The notes beneath the pieces are model-generated. The model was not told where the DNA came from, ran no database searches, and saw nothing but the letters and a program-made list of their open reading frames with translations. Below are positions 52,554-61,620 of a stretch of DNA of 64,000 bases, in pieces. The position numbers were made by a program, and so were the translations under genes. The stretch is from CAVXHQ01 sp963789535 (GTDB lineage Bacteria; Pseudomonadota; Alphaproteobacteria; Rhodobacterales; Rhodobacteraceae), in the NCBI GenBank assembly GCA_963789535.1, contig CAWBKU010000003.1, forward strand, positions 248,001 through 312,000, in the 5' to 3' direction. The number at the start of each line of letters is the position of its first letter. The stretch's first letter is position 1.

Positions 52554-54123
52554 GGCCGCCGCCACCTTCGCCGCGGCCGTAGCACTGCTGACCGGCACCG
52601 CACCTGCCCTCGCCCAGCAAGAGAGCGCGCCCCTGTCGGCAATCGACTGGCTTTCGGACAGCGTCGGCGGCCCGGTCGCGCCGTCGCTGCCCCTGCCCGC
52701 CCCCGACCCTGTCCGCCCAACCCGCGACGAGCCGCCCGTGGCCGAGAGCGCGACAGCCCCCGGCGTCACCGTCTCGTCCCTCGACAGCCCCTCGCCCGAC
52801 GGCACGGGCCTGCTGTCGGGGGCGATCACCGGCCTGCCGCCGACGCTCTGGTCGGCCAGTCCGGAGGCAACCCTCGTCACGCTAGTCGGCGCCGCGTCGG
52901 TCGAGACACTGCCGGCGGTGCAGGATCTTCTGGTGACGCTGATGCTGGCCGAGGCCGACGCCCCCGAGGGCGGCGGTGCGACCGGCCATCTCTTTCTCGC
53001 GCGGGTCGACAAGTTGCTGGACATGGGCGCGCTCGATCCCGCACAGGCGCTGCTTGCGGCATCTGGCCCGACTACGCCCGAACGGTTCCGGCGGTTCTTC
53101 GACGTGTCGCTGCTGACCGGGACCGAGGACGCGGCCTGCGCGATGATGCGCGATCAGCCCGGCCTTGCGCCCACGTTTCCGGCCCGCATCTTCTGTCTGG
53201 CGCGGACCGACGACTGGCAGGCCGCAGCCCTGACGCTGGGCACCGCGCGTGCGCTGGGCGAGATCACCGAGGAGGAGGATCTGCTGCTGTCGGTGTTCCT
53301 CGATCCGGCGTTCGGCGAGGAAATGGGCACCCTCGCCCCGCCGACACGGCCGAGTCCGCTGGTGTTCCGGATGCGCGAGGCGGTGGGCGAGGCGATGCTG
53401 ACCGCGCGCCTGCCGCTGGCCTTTGCCCACGCCGACCTGCGGCCCACCGCCGCCTGGCGCAACCAGATGGCCGCCGCCGAACGGCTGATCCGGACCGGCG
53501 CCCTCGAAGAGAACGTGCTCCAGGCGCTCTATACCGCGCGCGTCCCCTCGGCGTCGGGCGGGATCTACGACCGGGCCCGCGCGTTCCAGGCCTTCGATGT
53601 GGCCTTCGATGGCGGCGACCCGGACGCCATCGCCGCGACCCTGCCCGCCGTCTGGGGGGCGATGCGCGAGGTCCGCGCCGAGGTCGCCTTTGCCCGTCTC
53701 TATGGCGGCGCACTGGCGCGGATGGACCTTACCGGCGAGACGGCACGTCTCGCCAACCGCATCGCCCTGATCGCGCCGGACTATCGCGAAACCGCCGCCC
53801 GGTTCGCGCCGGTGTCCGCCGACGAGCGGCTGTGGCAGGCGATTGCCCTTGGCGAAACGACGGACGTGACCGGCGCCACGCCGCGCGCCCGGGCTGTCCT
53901 CGCTGCGTTTCAGGGGGCGCCGGTGCCCGAACCGATGGCCACCGAGATCGCCGACGGCAAGCTCGGCGAGGCGCTGTTGCGCGCCGTCGGCCTCGTCGAG
54001 CAGGGTCTGTCGGGCGACGTCGATGCGATGACGGACGCGCTCGCCGTCCTCATCGGCGCGGGCCTTCAGGATACCGCGCGACGGACCGCGCTCCAGTTCC
54101 TGATCCTCGGGCGCGGGCAATGA
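52540..54123 (+). CDS. Secreted protein of unknown function upstream of xerD
   Basis: A 527-residue precursor. If the TTG at 52540 is the start, the sequence begins with a signal peptide (LATARAAATFAAAVALLTGT, cleavage near ALAQQES). The mature chain is alanine- and leucine-rich with repeated short helices (for example LLASGPTTPERFRRF and TLPAVWGAMREVRAEV), compatible with a helical repeat (TPR-like) fold, but I cannot name a family. It overlaps xerD by four bases, so the two are coupled. The earlier ATG at 52450 lies in the preceding small gene. Confidence 0.6.
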   Translation: MATARAAATFAAAVALLTGTAPALAQQESAPLSAIDWLSDSVGGPVAPSLPLPAPDPVRPTRDEPPVAESATAPGVTVSSLDSPSPDGTGLLSGAITGLPPTLWSASPEATLVTLVGAASVETLPAVQDLLVTLMLAEADAPEGGGATGHLFLARVDKLLDMGALDPAQALLAASGPTTPERFRRFFDVSLLTGTEDAACAMMRDQPGLAPTFPARIFCLARTDDWQAAALTLGTARALGEITEEEDLLLSVFLDPAFGEEMGTLAPPTRPSPLVFRMREAVGEAMLTARLPLAFAHADLRPTAAWRNQMAAAERLIRTGALEENVLQALYTARVPSASGGIYDRARAFQAFDVAFDGGDPDAIAATLPAVWGAMREVRAEVAFARLYGGALARMDLTGETARLANRIALIAPDYRETAARFAPVSADERLWQAIALGETTDVTGATPRARAVLAAFQGAPVPEPMATEIADGKLGEALLRAVGLVEQGLSGDVDAMTDALAVLIGAGLQDTARRTALQFLILGRGQ

Positions 54124-55103
54124 GTGGCACCGGCGCCGCCACGGAGGCTGCCGCGCGACCGATGGCGCATTGGGCGCAGGCCTTCCTCGAGGCGCAGGCC
54201 GCCGAACTCGACGCCGCGACCAATACGCAACTGGCCTATGCACGCGACCTGACCGACTTCGCCGGATGGCTGACGGGACGCAGGGGCCATTTCGCAACGG
54301 CGGCGCAGGCCGATGTCGAGCAATATCTGATCCACTGCGAGGCGCAGGGCCTTGCCAAATCCACCCGCGCCCGGCGCCTGTCGGCGATCCGGCAACTCTA
54401 CCGCTTTGCCTTCGAAGAGGGGTGGCGCGCCGACAATCCGGCCATCCGCCTCAAGGGCCCGGGCAAGGACCGGCGCCTGCCAAAGACCCTGAGCGTGCCG
54501 CAGGTCGAGGCGCTGATCGGCGCCGCGCGGATGCCGGGGCCGAACCGGGCGCGCAACACCTGTCTGATGGAACTTCTCTACGCCACCGGCATGCGCGTCA
54601 CCGAACTCGTCAGCCTGCCGGTCGCGGCGGCGCGCGGGGATCCCCGGATGCTGCTGGTCCGGGGCAAGGGCGGCAAGGAACGGATGGTGCCGCTCTCACC
54701 GCCGGCACGGGCCGCGATGGCCGAATGGCTGGTCGCGCGCGACGCCGCCGAGGCGCTGGCCCGCGCCAAGGGCGCGCCCGCCTCGCGCCATCTCTTTCCC
54801 TCGCACGGCGCGGCGGGGCACCTGACGCGGCACCGGTTCTTCGGCCTGATCAAGGAGTTCGCCGTCCACGCCGGGATCTCGCCCGCCACGGTGACGCCGC
54901 ACACCCTGCGTCATGCGTTCGCCACGCATCTGCTCGCCAACGGTGCCGACCTGCGCGCGATCCAGATGATGCTCGGCCATGCCGATGTCTCGACGACCGA
55001 AATCTATACCCATGTCCTCGACGAACGGCTGCGCGAACTGGTGCTGACGCACCACCCGCTCGCGGCCGCCGCCCCGTCCGCGCCCCCCGCCCCGCTTGAT
55101 TGA
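54120..55103 (+). CDS. xerD: Site-specific tyrosine recombinase XerD
   Basis: A 327-residue recombinase that resolves chromosome dimers at dif with XerC. The catalytic set is complete: Arg159 (GMRVTEL), Lys183 (RGKGGKER), His261/Arg264 (HTLRHAFATH), His287 (MLGHADVS) and Tyr296 (TTEIYTHV). The N-terminal SAM-like core-binding domain covers about residues 15-110. XerC versus XerD is judged from length and gene context only. The start ATG overlaps the upstream stop. Confidence 0.88.
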   Translation: MSGTGAATEAAARPMAHWAQAFLEAQAAELDAATNTQLAYARDLTDFAGWLTGRRGHFATAAQADVEQYLIHCEAQGLAKSTRARRLSAIRQLYRFAFEEGWRADNPAIRLKGPGKDRRLPKTLSVPQVEALIGAARMPGPNRARNTCLMELLYATGMRVTELVSLPVAAARGDPRMLLVRGKGGKERMVPLSPPARAAMAEWLVARDAAEALARAKGAPASRHLFPSHGAAGHLTRHRFFGLIKEFAVHAGISPATVTPHTLRHAFATHLLANGADLRAIQMMLGHADVSTTEIYTHVLDERLRELVLTHHPLAAAAPSAPPAPLD

Positions 55104-55152
55104 TCCGCGTCCAGCCTGCATAACCGACCGCTAACCCCCCGCCGGAGCCACC

Positions 55153-56457
55153 ATGTCCGCCCTCCTCTCCGATGCCGCCTTCTGGATCACCGCAGGCGCC
55201 ATCCTCGTTCTGCTCGTGCTGTCGGCATTCTTTTCGGGGTCCGAGACCGCGCTGACCGCCGCCTCGCGGGGCAAGCTGCGGGCGGCGGCGGACCGCGGCA
55301 CGCGGGGGGCGGCCAGGCGCTCCGGATCACCGAAGACAACGAGAAACTCATCGGATCGGTGCTGCTCGGCAACAACGTCGTCAATATCCTCGCCACGTCG
55401 CTCGCAACGGCGCTTACTCACCCGCGTCGTCGGCGCCAACGGCGTCGCCGCCGCGACCCTCATCATGACGCTGCTGGTGCTGATCTTTGCCGAGGTGCTG
55501 CCCAAGACCTACGCGATCACCAACCCCGAGCGGGTGGCCTCGATGGTGGCGCCACCGATCGCCCTCGTCGTCCGGGTCTTTTCTCCCATCGTGGCGACCG
55601 TGCGCCTGCTGGTGCGCGGCGTGCTGCGCCTGTTCGGCGTGTCGACCGACCCCGACACCAACATCCTCGCCGTCCGCGAAGAGATCGCGGGCGCCCTGTC
55701 GCTCGGCCATTCCGAGGGCGTGGTGCAAAAGGAGGACCGCGACCGCATCCTCGGCGCGCTGGACCTCGCCGAGCGCACCGTCGAGGAGGTGATGCTGCAC
55801 CGCTCCGGCATCTCGACGATCGACGCCGACCTGCCGGTCCTCGATATCCTGCGGCTGTGCATCGACAGCCCGCACACCCGCCTGCCGCTCTGGCGCGGCG
55901 AGCCGGAGAACATCGTCGGCATCCTGCACGCCAAGGAGCTGCTGCGCGCGATGCAAAGCGTCTTCGGCGAGAACGGCGCCCCCGATGCCGATGCGTTGGC
56001 CTCGTTCGACATCCTGTCGGTGGCCAAGAAGCCCTATTTCACCCCCGAATACACCTCGCTCGACGATCAGATGCGCCAGTTCCTCAAACGGCACACGCAT
56101 TTCGCTCTCGTGGTGGACGAATACGGCGACCTTCAGGGCCTCATCACCCTCGAGGACATCCTCGAAGAGATCGTGGGCGAGATTGCCGACGAATTCGACA
56201 CCCGGACCGATGCCCCCGTGGCGCAGACGGCGGACGGCGCATTCCTCGTCGACGGCGCGATGACGATCCGCGACCTGAACCGCGCCCACGACTGGCAATT
56301 GCCCGACGACGAGGCCAATACCGTCGCGGGCCTCGTCATCCACGAAGCGCAGATGATCCCCGTCGAGGGCCAGGTGTTCAGCTTTCACGGCTTCCGGTTC
56401 GAGGTCGTCAGGAAGGCCGAGAACCGGATCGCGACGCTGAAGATCCGGCCGCTGTAG
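55153..56457 (+). CDS. HlyC/CorC family (CNNM/DUF21-CBS) transporter, with a scrambled segment
   Basis: A 434-residue inner membrane protein: an N-terminal DUF21 membrane region (FFSGSETALTAASRGKLRAA, then LIMTLLVLIFAEVLPKTYAI), two CBS domains (about residues 215-350, with EEVMLHRSGISTIDAD and LVVDEYGDLQGLITLEDILE) and a C-terminal CorC/HlyC domain. Members are linked to magnesium/cobalt efflux. Between about 55314 and 55413 the residues are abnormal (SGSPKTTRNSSDRCCSAT). The neighbouring frame gives the expected QALRITEDNEKLIGSVLLGN segment, so one base is missing near 55314 and one extra near 55413-55416. Confidence 0.9.
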   Translation: MSALLSDAAFWITAGAILVLLVLSAFFSGSETALTAASRGKLRAAADRGTRGAARRSGSPKTTRNSSDRCCSATTSSISSPRRSQRRLLTRVVGANGVAAATLIMTLLVLIFAEVLPKTYAITNPERVASMVAPPIALVVRVFSPIVATVRLLVRGVLRLFGVSTDPDTNILAVREEIAGALSLGHSEGVVQKEDRDRILGALDLAERTVEEVMLHRSGISTIDADLPVLDILRLCIDSPHTRLPLWRGEPENIVGILHAKELLRAMQSVFGENGAPDADALASFDILSVAKKPYFTPEYTSLDDQMRQFLKRHTHFALVVDEYGDLQGLITLEDILEEIVGEIADEFDTRTDAPVAQTADGAFLVDGAMTIRDLNRAHDWQLPDDEANTVAGLVIHEAQMIPVEGQVFSFHGFRFEVVRKAENRIATLKIRPL

Positions 56458-56469
56458 CCACCCGGCCCC

Positions 56470-56513
56470 GAAATCTTTCAAAGATTTCGACGTCGATTTC
56501 TTCGAAAGAAATC
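56470..56513. repeat. Paired 19-nt palindromes, locus C (convergent CorC-type gene/phoB)
   Basis: GAAATCTTTCAAAGATTTC (56470-56488), spacer GACGTC, GATTTCTTCGAAAGAAATC (56495-56513). Spacer and layout are the same as locus B although the stem bases differ. Located between convergent genes, so a two-way terminator role is plausible. Confidence 0.85.
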
Positions 56514-56520
56514 GCGCCCT

Positions 56521-57210
56521 TCAGCCGAGTGCGTAGCCCGCCCCGCGCACCGTGCGCACCGGATCGCCGCCGCCCGTCGCCGTGAGCGCCTTGCGCAGCC
56601 GGCCGACGTGCACGTCAACGGTGCGGGTGTCGACATAGACCTCGCGCCCCCAGACCCGGTCGAGCAACTGGTCGCGCGACCAGACCCGGCCCGGGCGCTC
56701 CATGAAGGTGGTGAGCAGGCGGAACTCGGTCGGCCCGACCCGGACTTCGGCCTCGCCGCGATAGACGCGGTGGGTTTCGCCGTCGAGCGTGATGTCCTCG
56801 TAGGTCAGCACCTGCCCGACGCTGACGGGCCGGACCCGCCGCAACTGCGTGCGCACGCGGGCCATGAGTTCGCTCACCGAATAGGGCTTGGACACATAGT
56901 CGTCGGCGCCGGTCTCGAGGCCGCGCACCTTGTCGGCCTCCTCGGACCGCGCCGACAGCATGATGACCGGAATGCCGCGCGTCTCGCTTGCCGATTTCAG
57001 CCGCCGGCAGACCTCGATCCCCGACAGGCCCGGCAGCATCCAGTCGAGGACGACGACATCGGGCGGATCCTCGGAGACCATCATCACGCCCTCGTCGCCA
57101 TCGGCGGCGGTCGAGACGCGGTAGCCTTCGGCGCTCAGGTTATAGCTCAGGATCTCGCGCTGCGCAGGCTCGTCCTCGATGATCAGGATATGGGGTTTGG
57201 GCCCGGACAT
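56521..57210 (-). CDS. phoB: Phosphate regulon response regulator PhoB
   Basis: A 229-residue OmpR-type activator. Receiver: acidic IEDEP (residues 11-15), phosphoacceptor Asp56 in VVLDWMLPG, and Lys in VSKPYSVSEL. The winged-helix domain ends with DVHVGRLRKAL and VRTVRGAGYALG, the recognition-helix region of PhoB. It is the last gene of the phosphate operon and would act on the PhoB box at 62732-62760. Confidence 0.94.
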   Translation of the reverse strand: MSGPKPHILIIEDEPAQREILSYNLSAEGYRVSTAADGDEGVMMVSEDPPDVVVLDWMLPGLSGIEVCRRLKSASETRGIPVIMLSARSEEADKVRGLETGADDYVSKPYSVSELMARVRTQLRRVRPVSVGQVLTYEDITLDGETHRVYRGEAEVRVGPTEFRLLTTFMERPGRVWSRDQLLDRVWGREVYVDTRTVDVHVGRLRKALTATGGGDPVRTVRGAGYALG

Positions 57211-57220
57211 CGCCGTCCCC

Positions 57221-57925
57221 TCACGCTATCGGCATCGTCGAGGTCGTGTCGCCCTTGGGGCGGTCGTCCTCGGGCATCGACCCGGTGATGAGGTAGACGA
57301 CCTGTTCGGCCATGTTGGTGATGAGGTCGCCCATCCGCTCGACGTTCTTGGCGATGAAATGCAGGTGCATGCAGGGGGTGATGTTGCGCGGATCCTCCAT
57401 CATGTGGGTGATGAAGTCGCGGAAAAGCGCGTTGTAGAGCTGGTCCACGTCGAGGTCGCGCAGGATCACCTGATGCGCGAGGTCCGCATTGCGCGTCACG
57501 AAGGCGTCGAGCACGTCCTTCAGCATCCCCTGCACGTCGCGCGCCATCCGCCGGATCATCTGCGCCGCGCCGTTGACGGGCCGCACGTCGACCAGCAGGC
57601 CGACGCGCTTGGAGATATTCTTGGCGTAGTCCGCCGTCCGCTCGAGCGAGGCGGCAAGCTTGATGACCGACAGGATCACCCGCAGATCCCTGGACACCGG
57701 TGCGCGCAGCGCGATGATCGTGGCGGCGTTCTCGTTGATCTGTTCCTCCAGCGCGTCGATCGCCTTGTCGCCCCGGCGCACCGTGTCGGCCAGTTCGGTG
57801 TCACGCTCCTCGAGGCTGCGGGTGCCGTCGAGGATCGCCGCCTCCACGAGGCCGCCCATCTTCAGGATCAGCGTTTGCAGCGTTTCGAGGTCGCGATCGA
57901 ACGAGGAATGGATGTGGTCGGCCAT
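57221..57925 (-). CDS. phoU: Phosphate transport system accessory protein PhoU
   Basis: A 234-residue all-helical metal-binding protein that links PstSCAB to PhoR and represses the regulon at high phosphate. The repeated PhoU core is visible: HIHSSFDRDLETLQTLILKMG and DVQGMLKDVLDAFVTRNADL, with EDPRNITPCMHLHFIAKNVERMGD. It starts at ATG 57925, ten bases from pstB. Length is usual. Confidence 0.94.
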   Translation of the reverse strand: MADHIHSSFDRDLETLQTLILKMGGLVEAAILDGTRSLEERDTELADTVRRGDKAIDALEEQINENAATIIALRAPVSRDLRVILSVIKLAASLERTADYAKNISKRVGLLVDVRPVNGAAQMIRRMARDVQGMLKDVLDAFVTRNADLAHQVILRDLDVDQLYNALFRDFITHMMEDPRNITPCMHLHFIAKNVERMGDLITNMAEQVVYLITGSMPEDDRPKGDTTSTMPIA

Positions 57926-57934
57926 GGCGCTGTC

Positions 57935-58693
57935 CTATCCGATCCGGCCCGAGATGTAACTCTCGGTCCGGGGGTCGCGGGGGTTGGTGAAGATCGTCGG
58001 CGTCTCGTCGTATTCGACGAGGCTGCCAAGGTGAAAGAACGCCGTGCGGGACGACACGCGCCCCGCCTGCTGCATCGAGTGGGTGACGATGACGACGGCG
58101 AAATTCGAGGCAAGCTCGTGGATCAGTTCCTCGACCTGCGCGGTGGCGATGGGGTCGAGCGCAGAACACGGCTCGTCCATGAGGAGCACCTCGGGTTCGG
58201 TGGCGACGGCACGGGCGATGCACAGGCGCTGCTGCTGGCCGCCCGACAGGCCGGTGCCGGGGGCGTGCAACCTGTCCTTGACCTCGTCCCAGAGGGCGGC
58301 GCGGCGCAGCGCCTTTTCGACGATCCCGTCCATTTCGGCCTTGTTGCGCGACAGGCCGTGGATCTTGGGCCCGTAGGCCACGTTGTCGTAGATCGACTTC
58401 GGGAATGGGTTCGGCTTCTGGAACACCATGCCGACCTTGGCGCGCAATTGCACCGGATCGACGCGGGCGTCATAGATGTCCTCGCCGTCGATGGCGATAT
58501 CGCCGGTCACGCGGCAGATCGGGATCGTGTCGTTCATCCGGTTCAGGCAGCGCAGGAACGTCGACTTGCCACAGCCCGACGGGCCGATGAACGAGGTCAC
58601 GGCGTTGGCCGGTATCTCGACGCTCACGTCCTTGATGGCGTGGGTGTCGCCATAGAAGACGTTGACCTTGTCGGCGGAAATCTTGGGGCTCAT
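57935..58693 (-). CDS. pstB: Phosphate ABC transporter ATP-binding protein PstB
   Basis: A 252-residue ATPase. FIGPSGCGKSTFLRCLNRMN is the Walker A region of PstB, LSGGQQQRLCIARA the signature, and LLMDEPCSALDPIAT the Walker B with D-loop. KVNVFYGDTHAIKDVSVEIP is the PstB N-terminal segment. The ATG at 58693 lies 18 bases after pstA. Confidence 0.95.
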   Translation of the reverse strand: MSPKISADKVNVFYGDTHAIKDVSVEIPANAVTSFIGPSGCGKSTFLRCLNRMNDTIPICRVTGDIAIDGEDIYDARVDPVQLRAKVGMVFQKPNPFPKSIYDNVAYGPKIHGLSRNKAEMDGIVEKALRRAALWDEVKDRLHAPGTGLSGGQQQRLCIARAVATEPEVLLMDEPCSALDPIATAQVEELIHELASNFAVVIVTHSMQQAGRVSSRTAFFHLGSLVEYDETPTIFTNPRDPRTESYISGRIG

Positions 58694-58711
58694 GGGGGGC
58701 TTTCGGTCTGG

Positions 58712-60064
58712 CTACCAGCGCCGCTCGAAGCGGCGGCGCAGCAGGATGGCGGCGAGGTTCATGGCAAAGAGGAAGAGCAGCAGAACGATGATCCCGCCCC
58801 AGGCCCGTTCGTAATAGGCGGGATCGGCGCGCTTGGCCCATTCGTAGATCTGCGCGGGCATCGCGGAGTTCGGCGAGAGAAGGCCCTCGGCCAGACCGCC
58901 GGGATAGGTGGTGGCGACATAGCCCACCATCCCGATGAGCAGGAGCGGCGCGGTTTCGCCCAGCGCCTGCGCCAGACCGAGGATCGTGCCGGTGAGGATG
59001 CCCGGCATCGCCAGCGGCAGGACGTGGTGCGTCACGGTCTGCATCTTCGATGCCCCGACCCCCAGCGCCGCATCGCGGATCGAGGGCGGCACCGCCTTGA
59101 GCGCCGCGCGCGTCGAGATGATGATCGTCGGCAGCGTCATCAGCGTGAGGACGAGGCCGCCGACCAGTGGCGCCGACTGCGGCAGGTGCGCCACCTGGAT
59201 AAAGATCGCGAGGCCGAGGATGCCGAACACGATCGAGGGCACGGCGGCGAGGTTCGAGATGTTCACCTCGATGAAATCGGTCAGCCGGTTCTCGGTCGCG
59301 AACTCCTCGAGGTAGATCGAGGCCGCAACGCCGATCGGCAGCGACAGGATCAGCACCACGAGCATCATGAAGAACGACCCCAGCATCGCCACGCCGATCC
59401 CGGCCTGTTCGGGCCGCGCCTCGGAGGCGTCGGCACCGGTCAGAAAGTCGATGTTGAACCGCTTCTCCACCATGCCCGCCGCCATCATCGCGTCGATCAG
59501 GTCGAGGTGGGCGCCGTCGAGGTTGCTGTCGCGCGCCAGACTTTCGCGGCTGACCCGCCCCTTGAGATAGCCGTCGACGCGGGACGAGGCGAGCACCTCG
59601 AGGGTAATCGTCGTGCCGATCAGGTCCACGTCGCCCAGCACCACGTCGCGGATCCGCGCCGCGGACCTGTCCGACAGGATCTTGTCGAGGTCGCCGTCCT
59701 CGATCCCGGTCTCGATCCCCGCCGCAGCCAGTTGCGCCACAAGCGCCGCCTCGATGATGCGGCCATAGCGCAGCGTCGTGATCCGCGAGATCTCGGCGCG
59801 GTCGCGGGTGCCGTCCGGGTCGAGCTGTGCGGCGTCGAGCGGCACCTCGAGGGCGATGAAGGTCTGGGTGAAGGCGCCGGTGCCGTTCCTTACGATCGTG
59901 CTCAGCAGCACGGCGAGGAAGATGCCGCCGAGGGTCAGGGCCACGATGCCATACAGCCGGAACCGGCGTTCGGCGGCGTTGCGGCGCCGGGTCCGGTCGT
60001 CGACCGTCAGGATCGAGCGGTGCGGGGCGTCGGCCTCCGCCTTGCCCATGTCGATGGCGGTCAT
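58712..60064 (-). CDS. pstA: Phosphate ABC transporter permease PstA, with large periplasmic insert
   Basis: A 450-residue permease. After one N-terminal helix (LYGIVALTLGGIFLAVLLST) there is a soluble periplasmic region of about 220 residues (DUF3333-type insert, with LLAAAGIETGIEDGDLDKIL-like segments). Five membrane helices follow with the EAA-type loop, ending YERAWGGIIVLLLFLFAM. Classical PstA is about 290 residues, so the insert is the clear difference. The ATG at 60064 overlaps the pstC stop; the frame running to 62200 is a shadow. Confidence 0.92.
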   Translation of the reverse strand: MTAIDMGKAEADAPHRSILTVDDRTRRRNAAERRFRLYGIVALTLGGIFLAVLLSTIVRNGTGAFTQTFIALEVPLDAAQLDPDGTRDRAEISRITTLRYGRIIEAALVAQLAAAGIETGIEDGDLDKILSDRSAARIRDVVLGDVDLIGTTITLEVLASSRVDGYLKGRVSRESLARDSNLDGAHLDLIDAMMAAGMVEKRFNIDFLTGADASEARPEQAGIGVAMLGSFFMMLVVLILSLPIGVAASIYLEEFATENRLTDFIEVNISNLAAVPSIVFGILGLAIFIQVAHLPQSAPLVGGLVLTLMTLPTIIISTRAALKAVPPSIRDAALGVGASKMQTVTHHVLPLAMPGILTGTILGLAQALGETAPLLLIGMVGYVATTYPGGLAEGLLSPNSAMPAQIYEWAKRADPAYYERAWGGIIVLLLFLFAMNLAAILLRRRFERRW

Positions 60065-61533
60065 TCGTATTGCTCCCGGTAGGTGCGGACGAACCACAGG
60101 GCGATGATGTTCAGCCCCAGCGTGATGACGAAAAGGGCCATCCCGAGCGAAAAGGCGACCAGCGCCTCGGGCGAGTTGAAATCGCTGTCGCCGGTAAGCT
60201 GGCTCACGATCTTGGCCGTCACGGTCGTCATCGCATCGAAGGGGTTCATCGACAGTTGCGCCGCCGCACCGGCGCCGAGGACGACGATCATCGTCTCGCC
60301 GATGGCGCGGCTTGCCGCGAGCAGGATCGCGCCGACGATCCCCGGCAGGGCGGCGGGCAGCACCACGTTGCGGATCGTCTCGGACGGCGTGGCGCCGAGG
60401 CCGAGCGAGCCGTCGCGCAGCGACTGCGGCACGGCGTTGATGATGTCGTCCGACAGCGACGACACGAACGGGATCAGCATGATCCCCATCACGAGGCCCG
60501 CCGTCATGACGGAGGTGCCGCCGCGCATCCAGTCGACGCCCAGCATCCCGTCCCGGCCAAAGAACGAGACCAGCAGCGGCCCGACGGTGAGCAGCGCAAA
60601 GAGGCCGTAGACGATGGTCGGGATCCCTGCGAGCAGTTCCAGCATCGGCTTGGCGACGGACCGCACGCGCGGCGTGGCATATTCCGACAGATAGATCGCC
60701 GAAAAGAGGCCCAGCGGCACCGCCACGATCAGGGCCACGAGGCTGATGTAGAACGTCCCCCAGAGAAGCGGCAGGATGCCCAGCGACGAGCCGCCCCCGA
60801 ACGAGGGCGACCAGATCGTCCCGAAGAGGAAGTCCGACCCCGGATAGAGGCCGAAGAATTTCACCGTATTGAAGATGAGCGCGAGCACGATGCCCACGGT
60901 CGTCAGGATCGCGATCGAGGCCGCCGCGATCAGCAGCCAGCGCATCCCCGTCTCGACGGTGTTGCGCGCCCGCGTCCCCCTGTCCGTCCGGTAGAGGGCA
61001 AGTGCGGCGCCCGCGAGGGCAGTCGCCAGGACGATACCGCTCAGCGCAACCTGCGAGGCCCCGGCATTCGCGCGATAGCGCAACGCACCCGACACCATGT
61101 TGCCGTTCACCGCCCCCGCGGTGGCGATCCCCTCGGCCGACAGGATCGCGCCGATCTCCTGTCCCTCGGGCAGGACCGCCTCGAATCCGTCGATGATCAG
61201 CCGCCCCGACGCCTCGGCCCGGTCGAGGCCCTCGGCGACGCGGGCCACCTCGCCGCGCAGCAACTGATCTCCGGGCGTGGTGCCGCCCTGCCAGCCGTCG
61301 AGGGCGGGATAATCCATCCCGTTCAGCCACAGGCCCCGCGTGATCAGCAGGACCGCAAGCACGAGAAGCGCGGGCGCGAGGGTGAACATGGCGGCCTTGG
61401 CGCCATGATAGCTCGGCAGCGAATGCAGCACCCGCCGGTCGCCGTCCGACGCCGCGAGCGCCCGCCGGCGACCGAGGAGATAGGCGAGCGCCGCAAGCGC
61501 CGCGAGGATCACCATGAGGGTCAGCGTCGTCAT
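60061..61533 (-). CDS. pstC: Phosphate ABC transporter permease PstC, with N-terminal extension
   Basis: A 490-residue permease, longer than the usual 320. The first 230 residues contain two hydrophobic helices and a periplasmic region (DQLLRGEVARVAEGLDRAEA onward). The conserved domain then follows with LGILPLLWGTFYISLVALIV and LEYATPRVRSVAKPMLEL-like SEYATPRVRSVAKPMLEL, the EAA-like segment. The partner PstA is also enlarged, so both subunits of this transporter type carry additional periplasmic mass. Start at ATG 61533. Confidence 0.92.
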   Translation of the reverse strand: MTTLTLMVILAALAALAYLLGRRRALAASDGDRRVLHSLPSYHGAKAAMFTLAPALLVLAVLLITRGLWLNGMDYPALDGWQGGTTPGDQLLRGEVARVAEGLDRAEASGRLIIDGFEAVLPEGQEIGAILSAEGIATAGAVNGNMVSGALRYRANAGASQVALSGIVLATALAGAALALYRTDRGTRARNTVETGMRWLLIAAASIAILTTVGIVLALIFNTVKFFGLYPGSDFLFGTIWSPSFGGGSSLGILPLLWGTFYISLVALIVAVPLGLFSAIYLSEYATPRVRSVAKPMLELLAGIPTIVYGLFALLTVGPLLVSFFGRDGMLGVDWMRGGTSVMTAGLVMGIMLIPFVSSLSDDIINAVPQSLRDGSLGLGATPSETIRNVVLPAALPGIVGAILLAASRAIGETMIVVLGAGAAAQLSMNPFDAMTTVTAKIVSQLTGDSDFNSPEALVAFSLGMALFVITLGLNIIALWFVRTYREQYE

Positions 61534-61620
61534 GTCGGGTCGGTCCTTCGCGCCGGCGATGGGAGGACGGATAGGCGTGCGGCGGCCCGGCCGGAACCGG
61601 GCCGCCGGCAGGGAAACGAC

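Noticed and set aside
51513..53024. 503-codon reading of aroK
   Set aside because: Residues upstream of 52172 are antisense to the 50-residue gene and the secreted protein; the kinase domain begins after 52136.
57179..60082. 967-codon plus-strand frame opposite the phosphate genes
   Set aside because: Antisense shadow rich in H, R, D and V with no family features. The similar 858-codon frame at 60070-62646 is rejected for the same reason.
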